NCBI GenBank assembly: GCA_964616755.1
Contig: CAZTSI010000002.1
Span: 62,001 to 126,000, forward strand
Source of the DNA: CAYNFR01 sp964616755
Lineage (GTDB): Bacteria > Bacteroidota > Bacteroidia > Chitinophagales > Saprospiraceae
Length of the DNA stretch: 64,000 nucleotides
Direction: 5' to 3'
Of the stretch, positions 36,004 through 45,043 are shown piece by piece. Within the stretch, counting starts at the first letter, position 1; each line of letters starts with the position of its first letter. A model generated the notes under the pieces. It was not told where the DNA came from, made no database searches, and saw only the letters and a list, made by a program, of their open reading frames with translations. A program made the position numbers and the translations under genes.

Positions 36004-38118
36004 CTAATTGAGATACAAAGTGATTTGCTGGCGATTTAATTTACTGCCAGCACGAATGGATTGCTTTTGAACTCTACCGTAGCCATGTACACTTACTTTC
36101 ATGCCTAAATTCTCTAAAATATACATGGCGTCACGCGGCCCCATACCTGCCACATCAGGTACTTCACTTGATGATATTTTAGCTTTACCATTAAGTATTT
36201 CACCATAGTCACCAGAACTTCCCTTCATCCACTTGCCTACTTGTTTATAAGGCACCTCAAGGGTATTAAAAATCTGCAAATAATCATTTTCATAGCCAAA
36301 AAGTGTCCCTGTATATTTACCCATGCTACCTTCTGTATTGTGATATACCCAGTTTTCATTCTCCAGAGAATGGCACCAGTCCATCACTCGTCTAAATATA
36401 GGTCCCGCTACAGCGTTACCATAATAGGTAGATCCACGCAAGCCGTATACCACTATAATCATAGAGTACTTTGGATTTTCTGCAGGCCAATAGCCCGCAA
36501 ATGAAGCGTTATATTCAATAATACCTCCATTATATCCCACTTTAGTAGTACCTGTCTTTCCCGAAAAAGTATAGTTATCACTTTTGAGAGAAGCCCCTGT
36601 ACCACGCTCTACAACACCATTTAATAAAGATTTTAGTTTTTCAATATTCTCTACTCGTGCTATTGACTCCTTTACGACGACAGGTTTGAATTTTTTTAAG
36701 CTTCGTGTTCCGCTCTTAATTTCTGTCACCAGTTGTGGTTTGAGCATTTTACCACCATTAGCAATGGTATTATAAAAATTCAACACTTGAAGTGGTGTCA
36801 GATGCAGTTCATATCCATGTGCCATCCAAGGTATCGTCGTATTGTACCAATTCCTTTTGTCCTTTATCGGATTTTTGATAATTGGTGCTGGCTCACCTTC
36901 GATTTCAACATTCGTCTTATTATAGAGACCAAATTGCTCTAAGCGACTTGTAAACTTACTCCAGTCCTTGGTTTTATTATAGTAATCATCTAGAGCTGAA
37001 GCTATTCCGATGTTTGAAGATTTTTCAAAAGCCACTCGCAATTCACCTTCGCCTATTCCATGTTGCCCACTATCGTGCATCCAATGACCATAGAATTTCT
37101 TTTTTCCATGACTAAAGTCTACTAAAGACGTTGGTTGATACGCACCATCCTCTAAGAGAGCAAGAATACTAGCCGCTTTAAACGTACTACCAGGTTCGGA
37201 AGAATGAGAAATAGCGTAATTTTTATACTCTCCGATTTGACCAGACGAATTCTTTGAAAGATTAGAAATCGCCTTGATTTGCCCTGTCGACACTTCCATG
37301 ATAATGGCTGTGGCGGCTTGAGCATCAAATTCCTGTAATCCTTTGAACAACTCATTGTGTACAATGTCTTGCATGTTGACGTTGATTGTCGTTACAATGT
37401 CATTTCCCCTAATGATTTCAAATTCCGTCGGGTCAAAAACTGGTATATACAAATCAGGGGCAACCTTTTTCATATATGCTCTTTTTTGCTCCCCTTGGAG
37501 AACTGTATTAAAAGAGTTTTCAAGACCGACTCTATTTTCATCTCTATCGATACCAATTGTACGCGCTGCTAATTCCCTGAAAGGCCGCTGTCGATTGTAT
37601 TCTCGAATTTTAATTAATCCGCCTTTGTATTGACCTTTAGAAAACAATGGTAATTCTTGGATTCTTTTCATCATAAAATGATCAACCTCTTTGGCTATCA
37701 AAAGATTACGTGTACCACCAGGTTGCTTTCTTTTATAGGCAACTCTCGCCGCTATGATCTTGTTTTTCCATTCACTAGCAGAATATTTGCCAATAATTTT
37801 GGACAAACCTTGAGATAATCCGTCAATATGCGTCTTAAAATCTGCCTCGCTAGGCGCGACAGGATCCATCCGTATTTCAAAGAACTCAACTGACGAGGCC
37901 AAAATACTTTGACCATCATCTGCCAATATTTGACCACGTTCAGTCTTCATAGGGCGCCAAACCATGTAATTTCTTTCCTTCTTGGCACGCCATTCATCAC
38001 CTTCTATGACCGATATGACAAATATTCGATAACTTATAACTAGAGAGACTACAAAGAATGCGAGCAATACAAAGTATACTCTGTAGAGCAATTCATTCCT
38101 TCGATCCAGTTTAGGCAT
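36004..38118 (-). CDS. ftsI: Division transpeptidase FtsI/PBP3 with C-terminal PASTA domain
   Basis: Class B penicillin-binding protein that cross-links septal peptidoglycan. 704 residues: one N-terminal membrane helix (about 11-35), the dimerisation domain, and the transpeptidase domain with the three catalytic motifs S311-T-F-K, S367-S-N and K521-T-G. A single PASTA repeat lies at the end (about 650-704, VPDVAGMGPRDAMYILENLG). The PASTA tail gives it the SpoVD/Bacteroidota FtsI layout. The start overlaps the ftsL-like gene by 8 bases. Confidence 0.94.
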   Translation of the reverse strand: MPKLDRRNELLYRVYFVLLAFFVVSLVISYRIFVISVIEGDEWRAKKERNYMVWRPMKTERGQILADDGQSILASSVEFFEIRMDPVAPSEADFKTHIDGLSQGLSKIIGKYSASEWKNKIIAARVAYKRKQPGGTRNLLIAKEVDHFMMKRIQELPLFSKGQYKGGLIKIREYNRQRPFRELAARTIGIDRDENRVGLENSFNTVLQGEQKRAYMKKVAPDLYIPVFDPTEFEIIRGNDIVTTINVNMQDIVHNELFKGLQEFDAQAATAIIMEVSTGQIKAISNLSKNSSGQIGEYKNYAISHSSEPGSTFKAASILALLEDGAYQPTSLVDFSHGKKKFYGHWMHDSGQHGIGEGELRVAFEKSSNIGIASALDDYYNKTKDWSKFTSRLEQFGLYNKTNVEIEGEPAPIIKNPIKDKRNWYNTTIPWMAHGYELHLTPLQVLNFYNTIANGGKMLKPQLVTEIKSGTRSLKKFKPVVVKESIARVENIEKLKSLLNGVVERGTGASLKSDNYTFSGKTGTTKVGYNGGIIEYNASFAGYWPAENPKYSMIIVVYGLRGSTYYGNAVAGPIFRRVMDWCHSLENENWVYHNTEGSMGKYTGTLFGYENDYLQIFNTLEVPYKQVGKWMKGSSGDYGEILNGKAKISSSEVPDVAGMGPRDAMYILENLGMKVSVHGYGRVQKQSIRAGSKLNRQQITLYLN

Positions 38119-38395
38119 CTACTTTCTTAATTTTTTTAGGAATACGAACCTCTTTAGTCATATCCACTCCTTCTATTTCTTTTACTACTTCGTGCATAGT
38201 ACCTTCGAACATGATCTTTTGCAATATTGAAAAATACTCTTGTCGAATATCTTCCACTTCCTTATGCACTCTGTCTATTCTTCTAATTTTCTTCTCAGCA
38301 CTGTGAACAGTTCCGATATAACAAAGAGTTAATAAACAAACAAGCCCAAAAAAGGGCAACCAATCATATAACTTAGCACTATTGCTCTTACTCAC
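38111..38395 (-). CDS. ftsL: FtsL-like division protein
   Basis: 94 residues: short polar N-terminus, one membrane helix (about 12-32, LPFFGLVCLLTLCYIGTVHS) and a predicted coiled coil (EKKIRRIDRVHKEVEDIRQEY). Sequence alone would not identify it; the place between rsmH and ftsI and the bitopic coiled-coil layout are those of FtsL. Starts at a GTG at 38395 that overlaps the rsmH end by 8 bases and overlaps ftsI by 8 at its own end. Confidence 0.8.
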   Translation of the reverse strand: MSKSNSAKLYDWLPFFGLVCLLTLCYIGTVHSAEKKIRRIDRVHKEVEDIRQEYFSILQKIMFEGTMHEVVKEIEGVDMTKEVRIPKKIKKVDA

Positions 38396-39299
38396 TTTTA
38401 TAAAATCTTTTTTCTATTACTCTCAGTTTAGCACTCCGAGCTCTAGGATTCAATTTACATTCTTCATCATCGGCTGTTAAAGGTTTCTTTGTAACCCAAC
38501 TTACTGTAAAGTCAATCTCCCCTTCCTTATATTTCTCTACATACTCGCGAAAAACTTCTTTTACCAAGCGATCTTCTAGTGAGTGATAACTCATCACAAC
38601 CAATCTAGCACCTTCATCTAAAAAGCTTATCGCCACTCTAAGAAAGTCTCGCAAAGCATTTAGCTCGTCATTGACTTCAATACGCAATGATTGAAATACT
38701 TGCGCCATATATCTTCGTCGATCACCTATACTCAACTTTTCGAGCAACATGACCAGCGACAAAATTGAGTCAAAAGGCTGACGTCCCCTTGTCTCTACAA
38801 TGGATTGTGCTAATGTTTTCGCATTACGCACTTCCCCGTATTCAGAGAACATTTTCTGCAGAAGATCTACATCATATTGATTTAGAACTTCCTTAGCTGT
38901 AATGGATATCGCTTCGTTCATACGCATGTCCAACTGGGCATCTTGTCTAAATGAAAATCCACGCCCCCCTTCATCAAACTGATGAGAAGAAACTCCTAAG
39001 TCAGCTAAAATGCCATCTACCTTTTGGATAGAACGGTACTCAAGAAAATGTTCTAGGTACTTATAATTAGACCAAAACAATTCAAATCGATCATGATAGA
39101 TGACATTCAATAAAGCTTCTCTATCTTGATCAAAAGCTACTAAAAACCCTTTGGTTCCTAGTCTATCTAATATCGGCTTTGAATGACCACCACCACCAAA
39201 CGTTGCATCGACGTAGATTCCTTCTGGTTTTATCTGAAGAAAATCCAAACATGCTTGCAACATCACTGGAGTGTGGTATTGGCGGCTATTCTCCTCCAT
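38388..39299 (-). CDS. rsmH: 16S rRNA (cytosine(1402)-N(4))-methyltransferase
   Basis: MraW/RsmH, modifies C1402 in the ribosomal decoding centre. 303 residues from the ATG at 39299, which gives the family start YHTPVML; an in-frame TTG at 39335 would add 12 residues. SAM-binding motif VDATFGGGGHSKPIL, then GILADLGVSSHQFDEGGRGFS and the C-terminal SYHSLEDRLVK and LNPRARSAKLRVIE, all diagnostic. Overlaps the end of mraZ by 14 bases. Confidence 0.95.
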   Translation of the reverse strand: MEENSRQYHTPVMLQACLDFLQIKPEGIYVDATFGGGGHSKPILDRLGTKGFLVAFDQDREALLNVIYHDRFELFWSNYKYLEHFLEYRSIQKVDGILADLGVSSHQFDEGGRGFSFRQDAQLDMRMNEAISITAKEVLNQYDVDLLQKMFSEYGEVRNAKTLAQSIVETRGRQPFDSILSLVMLLEKLSIGDRRRYMAQVFQSLRIEVNDELNALRDFLRVAISFLDEGARLVVMSYHSLEDRLVKEVFREYVEKYKEGEIDFTVSWVTKKPLTADDEECKLNPRARSAKLRVIEKRFYKSE

Positions 39300-39750
39300 C
39301 ACCCAAATTGGGTTTTGCAAAGGCTTGATGAGCAATAGCAGAAAAATCCTCAGGTTCCTCGTTGATCATTTGTTCATAATTCAACTTTGACCATATTTCT
39401 ATGATCTGTTGGTATGCAAAGACCATCACATCACTTTCAATTTCTGCATATTCCACCAAACTTTTTGGCAACAATATTCTCGAAGCGCTATCCAACACTA
39501 GCTCAGATGCCCCTCGGTAAAAATATCTTATCACTTGCCTATGCTGAGTGTTGTTGATATTCAACTGATTTATCTCATTCGTTCGCTGCACCCAAACTTC
39601 TTTGGGGTACAATATCAAGTGCTTCTCAAAACCTCGATTGATTACAAAATTATTTCCTGCATCGCCTAACTGACGAAGCAAGGTAGATGGTAACCTCAAT
39701 CGGCTCTTTTCATCCAATTTGCAATCAAATTCTCCTGTTAGTCGAAACAC
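39286..39750 (-). CDS. mraZ: Transcriptional regulator MraZ
   Basis: Ring-forming SpoVT/AbrB-like DNA-binding repressor of the dcw operon. 154 residues with two MraZ repeats, each with the conserved DxK/DSASR turn: GEFDCKLDEKSRLRLPS near the N-terminus and ELVLDSASRILLPKSLVEYA in the second. Start is a GTG at 39750 preceded by AAGAGA. First gene of the cluster. Its own probable binding boxes lie 38-52 bases upstream. Confidence 0.92.
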   Translation of the reverse strand: MFRLTGEFDCKLDEKSRLRLPSTLLRQLGDAGNNFVINRGFEKHLILYPKEVWVQRTNEINQLNINNTQHRQVIRYFYRGASELVLDSASRILLPKSLVEYAEIESDVMVFAYQQIIEIWSKLNYEQMINEEPEDFSAIAHQAFAKPNLGDGGE

Positions 39751-39770
39751 TCTCTTGCGTTGTTATGGAT

Positions 39771-39778
39771 CAAATGTA
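39771..39778 (-). promoter_or_regulatory. -7 element of the mraZ promoter
   Basis: TACATTTG on the minus strand is an exact TAnnTTTG match 21 bases before the mraZ start. The expected -33 region (about 39798-39801) carries no TTG and falls on the MraZ-type boxes instead, which would suit an operator-covered promoter. Confidence 0.45.
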
Positions 39779-39787
39779 AACAGAGTC

Positions 39788-39802
39788 TCCCACTTACTCC
39801 CA
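39788..39802 (-). promoter_or_regulatory. MraZ-type operator (two TGGGA boxes, 10-bp period)
   Basis: On the minus strand TGGGA (39802-39798), five bases, TGGGA (39792-39788). The known MraZ sites in other bacteria are TGGGN boxes repeated every 10 bases, usually three; the third position here reads TGTTT and is degenerate. The boxes sit where the -33 element of the mraZ promoter would be, so MraZ could block its own operon. Confidence 0.55.
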
Positions 39803-39826
39803 CATTTTCACAATTTTTTTTGTTAA

Positions 39827-39875
39827 ATATGATATTTTTTTATCATATGTACAGATCTGTAAACAATCTGTTTAC
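39827..39875. repeat. Cluster of three palindromes upstream of mraZ
   Basis: ATATGATA/TATCATAT around six T (39827-39848), ACAGATCTGT (39851-39860) and GTAAACA-ATC-TGTTTAC (39859-39875) follow one another. They lie in the 364-base gap between mraZ and the mannosyltransferase-like gene, 50-100 bases upstream of the mraZ promoter. They may be operator sites; none has the U-run of a terminator. The rest of the gap (39876-40114) shows nothing recognisable. Confidence 0.4.
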
Positions 39876-40114
39876 ATAATATCATCAATTCTAATACGAT
39901 AGTGGAGTTTTTGGCTATGTACTAGCCCAGGTTGGATAGTACAAATATATAACATTTATATATAATACATTAATAATTGATTATCAGCCAATTTTTTCTT
40001 CCTTTAAAATTTTAGTTCATCGGCCTCTTGTATCAAATGATAATGCTGCACTTTTTGCAAGTGAGGGTAAGGGAAAAGCTAAATTATGTGGATGTGGATA
40101 GCCGGCTTTAGGAA

Positions 40115-40876
40115 TTAAGACGGAACATTTGATTGATAATATTTTCGCACATTACGTAGGCGAAGTCTCAATACTCCCTTTATGGCCTCTTTAATGATAC
40201 CAATATTCATTTTTGATGTACCTAGCACCCTATCCTTAAAAACGATTGGCACTTCGGTAATTCTCCATCCTAATCGATACAAAACATATTTCATCTCTAT
40301 CTGAAAACCGTAACCGGTAAATCCGATCCGATCCAGATTAATACTTTCTAGCGCCTCGCGTCGATAGCAGATAAACCCAGCTGTAGGATCCATAATTGGC
40401 ATTCCTGTTATCATCCGCACATATAGAGAACCGCCTTTGCTAATTACGATTCGGTCATGTCCCCAATCTTTAACTTCACCTCCAAGCACATAACGCGAAC
40501 CTATAGCCACATCTGAAGAATGCTTACAAGCCTCAGCCAATCGCTCTAGATCTGCTGGATCATGACTAAAGTCTGCATCCATTTCATATATGAAGTCGTA
40601 GTGGTGAGCCAATCCAAATTTAAAGCCAGCTATATAGGCTGTCCCTAATCCAAGCTTGCCTGCTCTTTGAATTAAATGAATGCGAAGTTTGGATGGGTGA
40701 GATTGCTGAATATTATGTACAAGATGACCTGTGCCGTCAGGTGATCCGTCGTCAACAATTAAGACTTCGTACCCATCATATTGAAGTACAGCATCGATGA
40801 TTGACCGCACATTCTCAATTTCATTATAGGTAGGTATGATTACTAGATGTCTCAATTTCCTTCGCTCTAGTGGCAA
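40115..40876 (-). CDS. Polyprenol monophosphomannose synthase-like glycosyltransferase (GT2)
   Basis: 253 residues, GT-A fold of the DPM1 branch. It opens with LRHLVIIPTYNEIENV, has the acidic motif VLIVDDGSPDGTGH, the metal-binding DADFSHDP and the branch-typical GSRYVLGGEVKDW and VPIVFKDRVLGTSKM. No C-terminal membrane helices, so a soluble or peripheral enzyme that puts a hexose (probably mannose) on polyprenyl phosphate. The start is uncertain: no ATG is near, and the candidate TTGs are at 40876 and 40855. The first is only 7 bases from the terminator of the gene upstream. Confidence 0.85.
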   Translation of the reverse strand: MPLERRKLRHLVIIPTYNEIENVRSIIDAVLQYDGYEVLIVDDGSPDGTGHLVHNIQQSHPSKLRIHLIQRAGKLGLGTAYIAGFKFGLAHHYDFIYEMDADFSHDPADLERLAEACKHSSDVAIGSRYVLGGEVKDWGHDRIVISKGGSLYVRMITGMPIMDPTAGFICYRREALESINLDRIGFTGYGFQIEMKYVLYRLGWRITEVPIVFKDRVLGTSKMNIGIIKEAIKGVLRLRLRNVRKYYQSNVPS

Positions 40877-40882
40877 TATTAT

Positions 40883-40910
40883 AAAAAAAAATAATACGAA
40901 TCGTATTATT
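40883..40910 (-). terminator. Terminator-like palindrome after the E1 dehydrogenase gene
   Basis: A perfect 10-base inverted repeat with one central base (AATAATACGA, A, TCGTATTATT; 40890-40910) folds into a hairpin with a three-base loop. On the minus strand it is followed by a run of T. It would end the 2-oxoacid dehydrogenase mRNA, but it also borders the next gene with almost no leader, so some read-through is likely. As a near-perfect 21-bp palindrome it could also be an operator. Confidence 0.55.
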
Positions 40911-40944
40911 GATCAAATAGGCAATAGACTTTTATTCCTTTTGA

Positions 40945-43356
40945 CTAAAGCATCTTTGTCTCATACACTATTTCGTAGGCCAACTCTACGATGTCTTCTG
41001 CTTGGGGCTTGGCAAAATAATCGCCATCTGATCCATAAGGAGGTCGATGATCCCTAGCCGTCAATGTCCTTGGCGGGGTATCTAAAAACTCAAATCCACC
41101 TTGCACCTCCATTATTTGTTGCAAAATAAATGCGGAAGCCCCCCCAGGCACATCTTCATCAATGATCAATAAGCGGCTAGTCTTCTTTAGTGAATGAACA
41201 ATAGTATGCTCTGTATCGAAAGGCAACAAACATTGTATATCGATCAATTCGGCACTTATGCCAAATTTTGAAAGTTGCTCGACGGCGTTCATTGCAGGTC
41301 GTATACAAGAACCGTAGCTCACCATGGTAATATGAACTCCTTCAATAAGGATCTCTGGTATACCTAATGGTACAGTAAATTCACCAATATTTTGTGGTAA
41401 AACTTCCTTTTGTCTGTACCCATTAAGACATTCTATAACGATCGCTGGATCGTTTGATTGCAAAAGGGTATTATACATTCCGGCGGCTTGAGTCATATTC
41501 CTAGGAACACATATATACATGCCTCTTACACTATGCAACAAGACACCCATTGGTGAGCCGCTATGCCAAATACCCTCTAAGCGATGACCTCGAGTGCGAA
41601 TAATCAAGGGGGCTTGCTGCAAATTATTACTTCGATATCGAAGGGACGCCACATCATCGCTCAAAATCGGGAGAGCGTATAAGATATAATCAAGATATTG
41701 AATCTCAGCAATGGGTCTAAAACCTCGCATAGCGGCCCCTAGCCCTTGACCAACAATTGTCCATTCGCGAATACCAGTATCGACAATCCGAGTCTCCCCA
41801 TATTTTGATTGTAATCCCGCCATCCCCTGATTAACATCGCCAATATGACCTACATCTTCACCAAAGGCTATTAATTCTGGAAACTTAGTAAAAGCTTTAT
41901 CAAAGAACTCATTTAGAATTTGGTACCCACTTAACAAAGGTGAATCTTGGTGTTGCACTGGGGGGATAACGGGTACATTCAAAGCGCTGTTGCTATCAGA
42001 TGAATACAAGTGCGAAGAATATGTATCCTTCAGCCAATAACTTATCTCATCTATTAATTGTAAAAGAGCTTGAGGAATGTCCGTCCCTTGTGTTATCAAG
42101 GCATATTTGAGTTGACGGGCATTTTGGAGGATTTCGCTTTGAGGCGGATTGACCATAGAAGACAAGTCTCTCTTCAATGTTGATAGACTTTGATGTGCGC
42201 CATCGTGAAGTAGTCCATCATATATATCTCTTAATAAAACTCGCTTTTCGACAGCTTGAACTTGATATTCGCGCCAGATAGATTGCTTTTGTTCTCTGAC
42301 AAATGCACGCGCTTCTCTTGCTAACATATTGACTTCTTCATTTGACAAAAGTTCATTTTTTGTCATCCAATCAGTCATTTTGACATTACAATCGAACTCA
42401 TGTTCCCATTGCAGGCGTTCTTTGGACTTGTACCTTTCATGCGAACCACTAGTAGAATGCCCCTGTTGCTGTGTTAGGTTTTTAACATGAATCACACTTG
42501 GTGTGTGTGTTTGTCTTGTCTGTTTGGCGGCACGTTGAAAAACATCGCACAATTCTACATAATCCCAACCTTGAGCTGTATAAAGGTCAATACCATTGGT
42601 ATCGGACTCCTTTACAAATCCCTCTAATATTGCTGATATACTTGATTTGGTCGTTTGCTTTTCAATAGGCACAGATATACCATAACCATCATCCCAAACC
42701 ACAATAACCAATGGTACTTCTAATACACCAGCGGCATTGACCGTCTCCCAGAAGACCCCTTCAGATGTACTTGCATCCCCTATGGTACAAAAACAAACCT
42801 CATTCCCCTTTCGACTGAATTTATCGAAAGATGGTGGCATATCTAATGCACGATACAATTTAGAGGCATAGGCCAAACCCAATCCACGAGCCATCTGACC
42901 ACCCGTGCAGCTGATACCTGACGAGGTATTGATTCGGTTAGAAACATCTATCCATTCACCTTGCTCATGATACGGTGTAGCAAAATGTGCAACCATTTGT
43001 CTACCCCCCGAAAAAGGATCAGACTCCGCGAAACTGTACATTTGAGCTAAATAATCTTTAACACTACTCAAACCAAGAGCCATCATCAGTGTCTGATCTC
43101 GATAATAGCCTGAGCGATGATCTCCCGGTTCGAAGGCTTTTGCCATCGCGATTTGAGCCACTTCTTTGCCGTCCGAAAAAATCCCGAACTTAGCTTTGCC
43201 TGTCAGTACCTCTTTACGCCCTTGCAAACTTAGTTCTCGGCTTACGAGTGCTAACCAATAGTCCTTAATGACTGTGTTTCGATAGCTCGCATACTTCTCA
43301 CTTCCTTTATCTAAAAAGGGTTCAAGCGCCTTAGCAGAAAACAAGTAGTCGGCCAT
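40945..43356 (-). CDS. 2-oxoacid dehydrogenase E1, fused alpha and beta subunits
   Basis: Thiamine-diphosphate decarboxylase component of a branched-chain-type 2-oxoacid dehydrogenase complex. 803 residues from the ATG at 43356. The alpha half (to about 370) carries the ThDP motif GDASTSEGVFWETVNAAG and HSTSGSHERYKSKERL. After a ~120-residue linker, the beta half (about 480-803) has LIAFGEDVGHIGDVNQGMAG and EIQYLDYILYAL and ends with IDEDVPGGASAF. An upstream GTG at 43386 is in frame but overlaps a -7 promoter element, so I prefer the ATG. The fused layout is common in Bacteroidota. E2/E3 genes are not in the window. Confidence 0.9.
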   Translation of the reverse strand: MADYLFSAKALEPFLDKGSEKYASYRNTVIKDYWLALVSRELSLQGRKEVLTGKAKFGIFSDGKEVAQIAMAKAFEPGDHRSGYYRDQTLMMALGLSSVKDYLAQMYSFAESDPFSGGRQMVAHFATPYHEQGEWIDVSNRINTSSGISCTGGQMARGLGLAYASKLYRALDMPPSFDKFSRKGNEVCFCTIGDASTSEGVFWETVNAAGVLEVPLVIVVWDDGYGISVPIEKQTTKSSISAILEGFVKESDTNGIDLYTAQGWDYVELCDVFQRAAKQTRQTHTPSVIHVKNLTQQQGHSTSGSHERYKSKERLQWEHEFDCNVKMTDWMTKNELLSNEEVNMLAREARAFVREQKQSIWREYQVQAVEKRVLLRDIYDGLLHDGAHQSLSTLKRDLSSMVNPPQSEILQNARQLKYALITQGTDIPQALLQLIDEISYWLKDTYSSHLYSSDSNSALNVPVIPPVQHQDSPLLSGYQILNEFFDKAFTKFPELIAFGEDVGHIGDVNQGMAGLQSKYGETRIVDTGIREWTIVGQGLGAAMRGFRPIAEIQYLDYILYALPILSDDVASLRYRSNNLQQAPLIIRTRGHRLEGIWHSGSPMGVLLHSVRGMYICVPRNMTQAAGMYNTLLQSNDPAIVIECLNGYRQKEVLPQNIGEFTVPLGIPEILIEGVHITMVSYGSCIRPAMNAVEQLSKFGISAELIDIQCLLPFDTEHTIVHSLKKTSRLLIIDEDVPGGASAFILQQIMEVQGGFEFLDTPPRTLTARDHRPPYGSDGDYFAKPQAEDIVELAYEIVYETKML

Positions 43357-43385
43357 AAAATCTGAGTAGATTGGGTTTGCACTCA

Positions 43386-43393
43386 CAAAAGTA
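43386..43393 (-). promoter_or_regulatory. -7 element for the E1 dehydrogenase gene
   Basis: TACTTTTG on the minus strand matches TAnnTTTG. A start near 43379 leaves about 22 bases before the ATG at 43356. The upstream TTTC at 43415-43412 (18-base spacing) is one base off the -33 TTTG. Confidence 0.4.
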
Positions 43394-43576
43394 GCCTACT
43401 CGAGGCATAAAGAAAGAAGGAATTCTCAACATTATAAACGCATAAGCCCTTTGCGGCGAGAATATAGGATGGTTTTTGATACTTCTCGACTATTAAACTT
43501 TAGAATATTCGCGCGGATTAACAATGTCTTAACGGCAATTATTTGCTATTGGTTAGAATTTTAAACCATAAGCGAC

Positions 43577-43584
43577 TATATTTG
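43577..43584 (+). promoter_or_regulatory. -7 element for the DUF1573 gene
   Basis: TATATTTG is an exact match 20 bases before the ATG at 43604. The nearest TTG (43549-43551) is 25 bases upstream, somewhat far for a -33 element. Confidence 0.42.
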
Positions 43585-43603
43585 TAGGATACAATATCAT
43601 ATT

Positions 43604-44074
43604 ATGAAATTAAACTACATTTTACTTCTTGCATGTGCGTTAGTTATGTCTATTTCTGTGGAGGCTCAGAGTTCTAAGGACATGGGTGTCAAAGGTGAAA
43701 TGATAAAGGCTTCAGGGCCTATCATGACATTCGAATCTACTATCGTAGAATATGGGGAAATTGATCAAAATTCTGAACCACTCCGTGTTGCTAAGTTTAC
43801 AAATACTGGAACTGAACCACTCATCATTCAAAGTGCTAGAGGAAGTTGTGGTTGTACTGTACCTACATTCCCTAAAGAGCCTATTATGCCTGGGGAGTCG
43901 GGTCAATTAGAAATCCGTTATGATACTAAACGATTAGGTCAAATCAATAAGACTGTGACTGTTACTACTAATGAAGGTGGTGAAGCACATACACTTAAGG
44001 TCGTTGGAGTAATCAATCCTGCTCAAGAAGATGGTGTACCAAAACCTAAGAACGGACTTATTAAGCCGAACTAG
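43604..44074 (+). CDS. DUF1573 secreted protein
   Basis: 156 residues. Signal peptide to about residue 21 (VMSISVEAQS). The DUF1573 immunoglobulin-like domain (about 42-140) starts FESTIVEYGEID and has the family's GSCGCTVPTFPKEPI motif and a conserved TVTVTTNEGG strand. Periplasmic or surface-exposed; molecular role unknown for the family. Alone between a promoter and a terminator, so monocistronic. Confidence 0.88.
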   Translation: MKLNYILLLACALVMSISVEAQSSKDMGVKGEMIKASGPIMTFESTIVEYGEIDQNSEPLRVAKFTNTGTEPLIIQSARGSCGCTVPTFPKEPIMPGESGQLEIRYDTKRLGQINKTVTVTTNEGGEAHTLKVVGVINPAQEDGVPKPKNGLIKPN

Positions 44075-44099
44075 AACGATATATTCAAAATTTATCTGT

Positions 44100-44133
44100 A
44101 AGCCGGAGAACAAAACCGTTCTTCGGCTTTTTT
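44100..44133 (+). terminator. Intrinsic terminator after the DUF1573 gene
   Basis: AGCCGGAGAAC (44101-44111) pairs with GTTCTTCGGCT (44118-44128), one G-U pair, loop AAAACC, followed by six T. Confidence 0.88.
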
Positions 44134-44172
44134 ATTTAGAGTTGTCGTTAATTCATCTCAAAAAGTCAATTC

Positions 44173-44934
44173 ATGGTCATACTACTATCCCCTGCTAAAA
44201 CTCTAGATTTTTCGAATTCATCTATCGAGCAATATTCGCACGCCACGCATCTTGCGGATACAATGTCTTTGCTTCGAGAGCTGAAGCGTCTAAAGACAAA
44301 CGAATTGATGGATCTTATGTCTCTCTCTGAGAAATTAGCCATTGAAAACAAAGAGCGATACCAGGTATTTTCTAAATCACACACCCTAGAAAACAGTAAA
44401 CAAGCCCTGCTGGCCTTTAAAGGAGATGTGTATTTAGGAATTGATGCAGACACCATGACTGAGGATCAGTTGCTATTTGCCCAAAAACATTTGCGCATAT
44501 TGTCAGGATTGTACGGATTATTGAGTCCATTAGACCTCATACAGCCTTATCGATTAGAAATGGGTACACGCTTGTCAAACAAAAAAGGTAAGAATTTATA
44601 CGAATTTTGGAACACTAAGATTTCTAGGTCTATCAATCAAATGGCCAAAGAACAACACAGTAAGCTGGTTTTAAACTTGGCCTCAGAAGAATATTTTCGT
44701 GCTGTCGACAAAAGTATATTGAAATTGCCAGTGCTTACAGCTCAATTTAAGGAATTTCGAAATGGTACATTGAGCTTTGTGTCATTTAATGCAAAAAAAG
44801 CACGGGGCTTAATGACTCGCTTTATCATAGATCATAAGATACATGAGGCAGAAGACATCAAGGGATTTGACAAGGATGGCTACGCTTTTTCCGTCGAACA
44901 TTCCAAGGAAGATCAATGGCTCTTCGTACGGTAA
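44173..44934 (+). CDS. yaaA: Peroxide stress protein YaaA (DUF328)
   Basis: 253 residues, full length for the family. It starts MVILLSPAKTLDF and carries the typical FKGDVYLGIDADTM, LRILSGLYGLLSPLDLIQPY and LVLNLASEEYF segments plus the C-terminal FNAKKARGLMTRFI. In E. coli the protein lowers free iron and DNA damage under peroxide; the fold is a DNA-binding cantaloupe type. Follows the DUF1573 terminator; I see no clear promoter in the 39-base gap. Confidence 0.93.
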   Translation: MVILLSPAKTLDFSNSSIEQYSHATHLADTMSLLRELKRLKTNELMDLMSLSEKLAIENKERYQVFSKSHTLENSKQALLAFKGDVYLGIDADTMTEDQLLFAQKHLRILSGLYGLLSPLDLIQPYRLEMGTRLSNKKGKNLYEFWNTKISRSINQMAKEQHSKLVLNLASEEYFRAVDKSILKLPVLTAQFKEFRNGTLSFVSFNAKKARGLMTRFIIDHKIHEAEDIKGFDKDGYAFSVEHSKEDQWLFVR

Positions 44935-45043
44935 GGCAACGGATGTCAATCTTTGGTGGGTTTTGTCATATCATTGATCTAACGAAATCGAGCTTTCCTC
45001 TATAAAAGATATTAATCATAATGATATGCTTTACCTTTGAATA

